NCBI GenBank assembly: GCA_944326495.1
Contig: CALVEE010000057.1
Coordinates: 1 to 6,429 of the forward strand
Origin: Candidatus Gastranaerophilales bacterium
GTDB lineage: Bacteria; Cyanobacteriota; Vampirovibrionia; Gastranaerophilales; Gastranaerophilaceae
Reading direction: 5' to 3'
Length of the DNA stretch: 6,429 nucleotides
Below are positions 5,349-6,429 of this stretch, in pieces (within the stretch, counting starts at the first letter, position 1; the number at the start of each line of letters is the position of its first letter). The notes below the pieces were generated by a model. The model saw only the letters and a program-made list of their open reading frames with translations, did no database searches and was not told where the DNA came from. The translations under genes were made by a program, and so were the position numbers.

Positions 5349-6429
5349 ATGAATAAAAAAAGGTTGATTTCTGCACTTTTGGTATGTTGTTGTTTAACTA
5401 TTTTATCTGTTAAAGCAGATGTAAAAGTAATAGAAAATCAGACATTTAATGGACAAGGAGATTCGATAAACAATAATGATCCGGGGGTTTTTACTGTAAA
5501 TCCCGGGGACAGTTTGGAAATAACCAATTCAACTTTTATTAATAACCATGGCGGATTAAGTGGTGCTATTCGCAATGAAGGCTCTCTTATAATAAATGAC
5601 GGCACAGCGGATAGTCATACGACTTTTGAAGGTAACTATAATGATATACCATCCGGCGGTGGAGGTGCTATTAATAGTTATGTAGCCGGCTCCAGTGTTT
5701 ATATTGGTGATTATACTTCTTTTAAAGGCAATCGTTCTGATGCAATAGAAGACGGAGGTCAAGCTGGCGGAGCTATATACATTGGTAATCCTAATGGTGC
5801 TGGTACGCCCGTAACAAAGTTAGAGATTGGTGATTATGTTGAATTTAATGGAAATACTGCAAATAAAGGCGACTCCTCCATGGGTGGAGCTATATATATA
5901 GAAAACACGGATACAGATATTGGCGATAACTTTAAAGTTATAAATAACACGTCATATAAGTCCGGCGGTGCTATCAATATAAATTGTGCCGCTTCTGGTC
6001 AGACTGCTGAAATTGGTAAAAATGCAAAATTTACCGGCAATACTTCAACAACCGGCAGCGGTGGAGCTATATTAAACTATGACACTGATTTTACAATCGG
6101 AAGCGGTGCAGAATTTACCAATAATAAAGCTGCAACAAGCGGCGGTGCTATTTCTAATTCCGGTAAATTGACCCTAGAAGGGGCAGAGTTTACCGGCAAT
6201 TCTGCGCAGCAAGGCGGTGCTCTTTATAATGCCCAAAATGCAACTGCAAATTTAACAAATGTTACAGTAAATGCCGCTGACGATTATGGTTCTAATGACA
6301 TCGTAAATGCCGGTACTACAACAACAGCAGGAACAAATACTTTTGCAAGTGATATCAAGAATGAAAGCACTGGTAAAATAAATTTTAGCGGTACTAATAC
6401 AATTGACACAACCTCTAAAGTAACCGGCT
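5349..6429 (+). CDS. Secreted Pmp-like beta-helix protein, probable autotransporter passenger (3' partial)
   Basis: The frame from ATG 5349 stays open for 360 codons to the window edge. Residues 1-23 are a Sec signal peptide: KKR at 3-5, a hydrophobic core with three cysteines (13-15), and likely cleavage after VKA (21-23). No good lipobox is present. From residue 63 on there are eight repeats combining FxxN (F63, F93, F125, F166, F228, F256, F281; a degenerate one at F195) with GGA[IL] (near 72, 106, 141, 180, 207, 239, 266, 290), rich in Gly, Asn, Thr. These two motifs define the chlamydial polymorphic outer membrane protein repeat (Chlam_PMP family), which builds a parallel beta-helix passenger. 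A C-terminal beta-barrel would be expected beyond the window. Function is probably surface adhesion, by family only. Cysteines are rare in the mature part (C213). Confidence 0.88.
   Translation, partial: MNKKRLISALLVCCCLTILSVKADVKVIENQTFNGQGDSINNNDPGVFTVNPGDSLEITNSTFINNHGGLSGAIRNEGSLIINDGTADSHTTFEGNYNDIPSGGGGAINSYVAGSSVYIGDYTSFKGNRSDAIEDGGQAGGAIYIGNPNGAGTPVTKLEIGDYVEFNGNTANKGDSSMGGAIYIENTDTDIGDNFKVINNTSYKSGGAININCAASGQTAEIGKNAKFTGNTSTTGSGGAILNYDTDFTIGSGAEFTNNKAATSGGAISNSGKLTLEGAEFTGNSAQQGGALYNAQNATANLTNVTVNAADDYGSNDIVNAGTTTTAGTNTFASDIKNESTGKINFSGTNTIDTTSKVTG
5535..6224 (+). repeat. Protein-level tandem repeats (FxxN / GGAI) in the Pmp-like gene
   Basis: Residues 63-292 hold eight repeat units of about 24-41 residues, each with FxxN followed by GGA[IL]. 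Unit spacing tightens toward the 3' end (GGA motifs at 239, 266, 290). The DNA is diverged between units, so this is an old repeat array conserved for structure, not a recent duplication. Confidence 0.8.

Noticed and set aside
5556..5762. Minus-strand 68-codon frame
   Set aside because: Antisense to the Pmp-like gene, whose repeats and signal peptide make that frame certain.
5535..6224. CRISPR array or DNA tandem repeat
   Set aside because: Repeats are conserved only at protein level with variable spacing; no identical direct repeats.

Overview
The window is an AT-rich bacterial segment, apparently chromosomal. It has compact gene spacing and one 590-base non-coding gap. A radical-SAM QueE, an Lrp/AsnC-aminotransferase pair and a secreted protein with chlamydial Pmp-type repeats together suggest an anaerobic, diderm (outer-membrane-bearing) bacterium with low GC. 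A gut lineage such as Gastranaerophilales (Melainabacteria) would fit, but that placement is inferred from gene character only; Elusimicrobia-like or Chlamydia-related lineages cannot be excluded.

Left part (1-1326, + strand): the last 32 codons of an Lrp/AsnC-type regulator overlap, by ATGA, the start of a complete 387-residue PLP-dependent class I/II aminotransferase. The pair resembles the Bacillus alaR-alaT (yugG-yugH) arrangement. A hairpin bounded by A- and T-runs ends this operon.

Middle gap (1327-1850): there is no credible gene here. About 190-215 bases (roughly 1362-1574) can fold into a branched RNA whose helices are closed twice by GTGA (GNRA-type) tetraloops. It does not match RNase P RNA, tmRNA, 6S RNA or any riboswitch that could be recognised by eye. 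Two or three smaller hairpins and an inverted repeat follow, and then a strong ribosome binding site for the next gene.

Centre (1851-3530, + strand): a 559-residue protein of unrecognised family. It has no signal peptide, glycine/alanine-rich hydrophobic stretches, an acidic helical middle and a C-terminal tail of 21-residue GLGLG repeats.

Right-centre (3531-5169, - strand): a two-gene operon made of a DnaJ-type co-chaperone with a reduced zinc finger, followed one base later by queE (7-deazaguanine/queuosine pathway). queE converges on the orphan gene with stop codons directly abutting.

Right end (5170-6429): a divergent intergenic region carries a five-run G-tract (G-quadruplex pattern on +) and a 7+6+7 inverted repeat. 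It leads to a + strand gene, open at the window edge, that encodes a Sec-secreted beta-helix protein with eight GGA[IL]/FxxN repeats. The genes do not form one pathway. The window looks like housekeeping operons interspersed with two probable surface or secreted proteins, and the inverted repeats upstream of those two genes resemble each other.
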